Shown: positions 5,943 through 7,182 of the stretch, in pieces
How the letters are laid out: each line of letters starts with the position of its first letter
How positions within the stretch are numbered: position 1 is the stretch's first letter
DNA from: ZC4RG30 sp964456255
GTDB taxonomy: Bacteria > Pseudomonadota > Gammaproteobacteria > Steroidobacterales > Steroidobacteraceae
Direction: 5' to 3'
Assembly: GCA_964456255.1 (NCBI GenBank)
Contig: CAYWDZ010000162.1
Coordinates: 1-7,182 of the forward strand
DNA length: 7,182 bases
Made by a program: the position numbers and the translations under genes
Notes under the pieces: model-generated
Database searches by the model: none
The model's input: only the letters and a program-made list of their open reading frames with translations
What the model was told of the DNA's origin: nothing

Positions 5943-7182
5943 ATGCGGATTGCGAAGAACTTGATACTGGCTTCGGCATCGCTGCTGGTGGCCGGGGCGA
6001 GCAGTGTGATCGGCGCAGCGGCGCCGGAAGCCAGAAGTGTCGGCCGTGGCTGGCCACTGGCGGCTGATCTCAGCCAGCCGCCGGCCAATCCAAAAGCCAT
6101 CCAGTCGTCCGACCCGGCTGTGCAGCAGTGGCTGCAGCAGGAGCGCAATGCCTGGCAGGTGGGGCCAGTGCCGCAGCGTGGTGGCCTGTTTGGAGGCTTC
6201 GGTGGCGGTGGCGGCGGCGCGCGAGGGGGCGGTCCAGGTGGCGCCGGCCCTGGTGCAGGGCCGGCGCGCGGAGCTGGTCCTGCTCCCGGCGGTGCTCCTC
6301 CGGGTGGACCACGTGGCGGGGCCCCTGCTGCCGGCGCGCCGGTAGTACCCGGTGTACCGCCCATCACGGGGTCGCAGGGACGGGCCACGGCGGTCATCGC
6401 CAGTGCCAGCAATGGCGCCGCCCCTCCTGGCGTCACGCCGCTGCCCGTGGACCTGTTCACCACGAAGAATTTCTACGCAGACTCCAGGCTGTGGAGCGAC
6501 CCGCGCTACTTCCGGTGCAACAGCCCCTACGCGGCTGAATCGCAGCACGGCGCAAACGGTCAGGCACTGACCGATGAACCGAAGAACGCGCCGTGGGGAT
6601 TCTGCGAGCGCGACTATCCGCGCGAAGCCATCGTGAGCCCGTATCCGTTCAAGACGGCGCAGCAGCACTATGAAGCGCTGCTGGCCGAGACCAGGGCGCA
6701 TGGCGGCCCGAACAAGTACACCTATGCCAGCTTTCCGGCGGGGGAATGGACTGGTCGCTACGGGCTGTCGGGAACCAACTGGTACGGCAGCATGCAGGTC
6801 AATCAGGTCTCCACCATCCTTTCGCTGCTGACGCCCGAGTACCAGAAGCGCATGGTCCAGCTGCTGTACCAGGAAGGCGTCAATGGTGCCTCGCAGTGGC
6901 CCTCGCAGTACTGCTGGCCCGAGGGCTTCATGCGCCGCTTCGACCCGGTGGCCATCCAGGTGCAGATCAACAACCACTTCGTCATCGCGACGCCTGATGT
7001 GGTGCAGATCTCCACCGGCGTGGCGCGCAACTTCGTCACCAACATCTACCTGAACCGCGAGTTCAACCTGACCGGCGCCATACCGCGCCTGGGTGCGGAC
7101 GTGCCTCACTGGTATGGCGACACCATCGGCTTCTGGGACGGCGATGCGCTGATCACCTGGACTTCCAACATCCAGGGCTGGA
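5943..7182 (+). CDS. Exported protein of unknown function with Gly/Pro-rich linker, 3' end outside window
   Basis: The frame runs from ATG 5943 to the window edge without a stop, giving 413 residues of a longer protein. Residues 1-27 form a signal peptide (MRIAKN, a hydrophobic core, then GAAAPEA), so it is exported to the periplasm or beyond. No lipobox cysteine is seen. Residues 79-140 are a low-complexity Gly/Pro/Ala segment. The remaining part, from about 168, looks folded: it is rich in Trp, Tyr and Phe and has three cysteines (192, 221, 324) that could form a disulfide. Near the edge, YGDTIGFWDGDALITWT (390-406) resembles the GxWDGDxLVV element that I recall from uncharacterised exported proteins often found near TonB receptors in Proteobacteria and Acidobacteria. 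No catalytic motif is recognised and I assign no function. A 165-base gap with a terminator separates it from the permease, so it is probably its own transcription unit. Confidence 0.82.
   Translation, partial: MRIAKNLILASASLLVAGASSVIGAAAPEARSVGRGWPLAADLSQPPANPKAIQSSDPAVQQWLQQERNAWQVGPVPQRGGLFGGFGGGGGGARGGGPGGAGPGAGPARGAGPAPGGAPPGGPRGGAPAAGAPVVPGVPPITGSQGRATAVIASASNGAAPPGVTPLPVDLFTTKNFYADSRLWSDPRYFRCNSPYAAESQHGANGQALTDEPKNAPWGFCERDYPREAIVSPYPFKTAQQHYEALLAETRAHGGPNKYTYASFPAGEWTGRYGLSGTNWYGSMQVNQVSTILSLLTPEYQKRMVQLLYQEGVNGASQWPSQYCWPEGFMRRFDPVAIQVQINNHFVIATPDVVQISTGVARNFVTNIYLNREFNLTGAIPRLGADVPHWYGDTIGFWDGDALITWTSNIQGW
6177..6362 (+). repeat. Low-complexity Gly/Pro/Ala-rich coding segment
   Basis: Residues 79-140 of the exported protein are almost entirely Gly, Pro, Ala and Arg, with a run of six Gly at 87-92 followed by irregular GGP, GAGP and GGAP units. 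The units are not exact tandem repeats. It reads as a flexible linker between the signal-peptide-proximal region and the folded part, and such DNA is prone to length change by slippage. Confidence 0.8.

Noticed and set aside
5883..7109. Long open frame on the - strand opposite the last gene
   Set aside because: The Arg-rich translation shows no family pattern; the + frame has a ribosome binding site, signal peptide and plausible protein chemistry.
1..7182. CRISPR array, tRNA or rRNA genes, insertion sequence or phage genes
   Set aside because: I saw no regularly spaced repeats, tRNA-like cloverleaf, rRNA sequence, transposase or terminal repeats. Coding fills about 96 percent of the window.

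Overview
The window is a GC-rich, tightly packed stretch of a Gram-negative bacterial chromosome with every supported gene on the + strand. A TonB-dependent outer-membrane receptor shows that the cell has an outer membrane. GC-rich codon use and the mix of receptor, VOC-fold enzyme, MetE-type transferases and MFS permease fit a Proteobacterium that lives on diverse organic compounds, such as a Steroidobacter/Nevskiales-type Gammaproteobacterium or a sphingomonad. That placement is an inference from gene content and is not certain.

Layout: (1) 2-511 is the 3' end of a MetE-family (cobalamin-independent methionine synthase-like) gene that starts outside the window. (2) 537-2762 is a complete TonB-dependent receptor with signal peptide, TonB box, plug and barrel. 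(3) 2780-3328 is a small VOC/glyoxalase-fold metalloenzyme. (4) 3330-4484 is a second, different MetE-family protein, complete at 384 residues. (5) 4533-5777 is an MFS permease. (6) 5778-5942 is the only sizeable non-coding gap and holds a stack of perfect inverted repeats, including a likely terminator. (7) 5943-7182 is the 5' part of an exported protein of unknown function with a long Gly/Pro/Ala-rich linker; it runs off the window.

Genes 1-5 have gaps of only 25, 17, 1 and 48 bases, so they probably form one transcript ending at the hairpin after the permease. Read together they look like an uptake-and-processing unit: the receptor brings a compound across the outer membrane, the permease takes it (or a product) across the inner membrane, and the VOC enzyme and two zinc-thiol transferase-type proteins act on it in the cytoplasm. 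Neither MetE-like protein is likely to be the housekeeping methionine synthase: the complete one is half-length, and the two belong to visibly different subfamilies. The substrate cannot be named from this sequence. The last gene is probably a separate transcription unit of related or neighbouring function.
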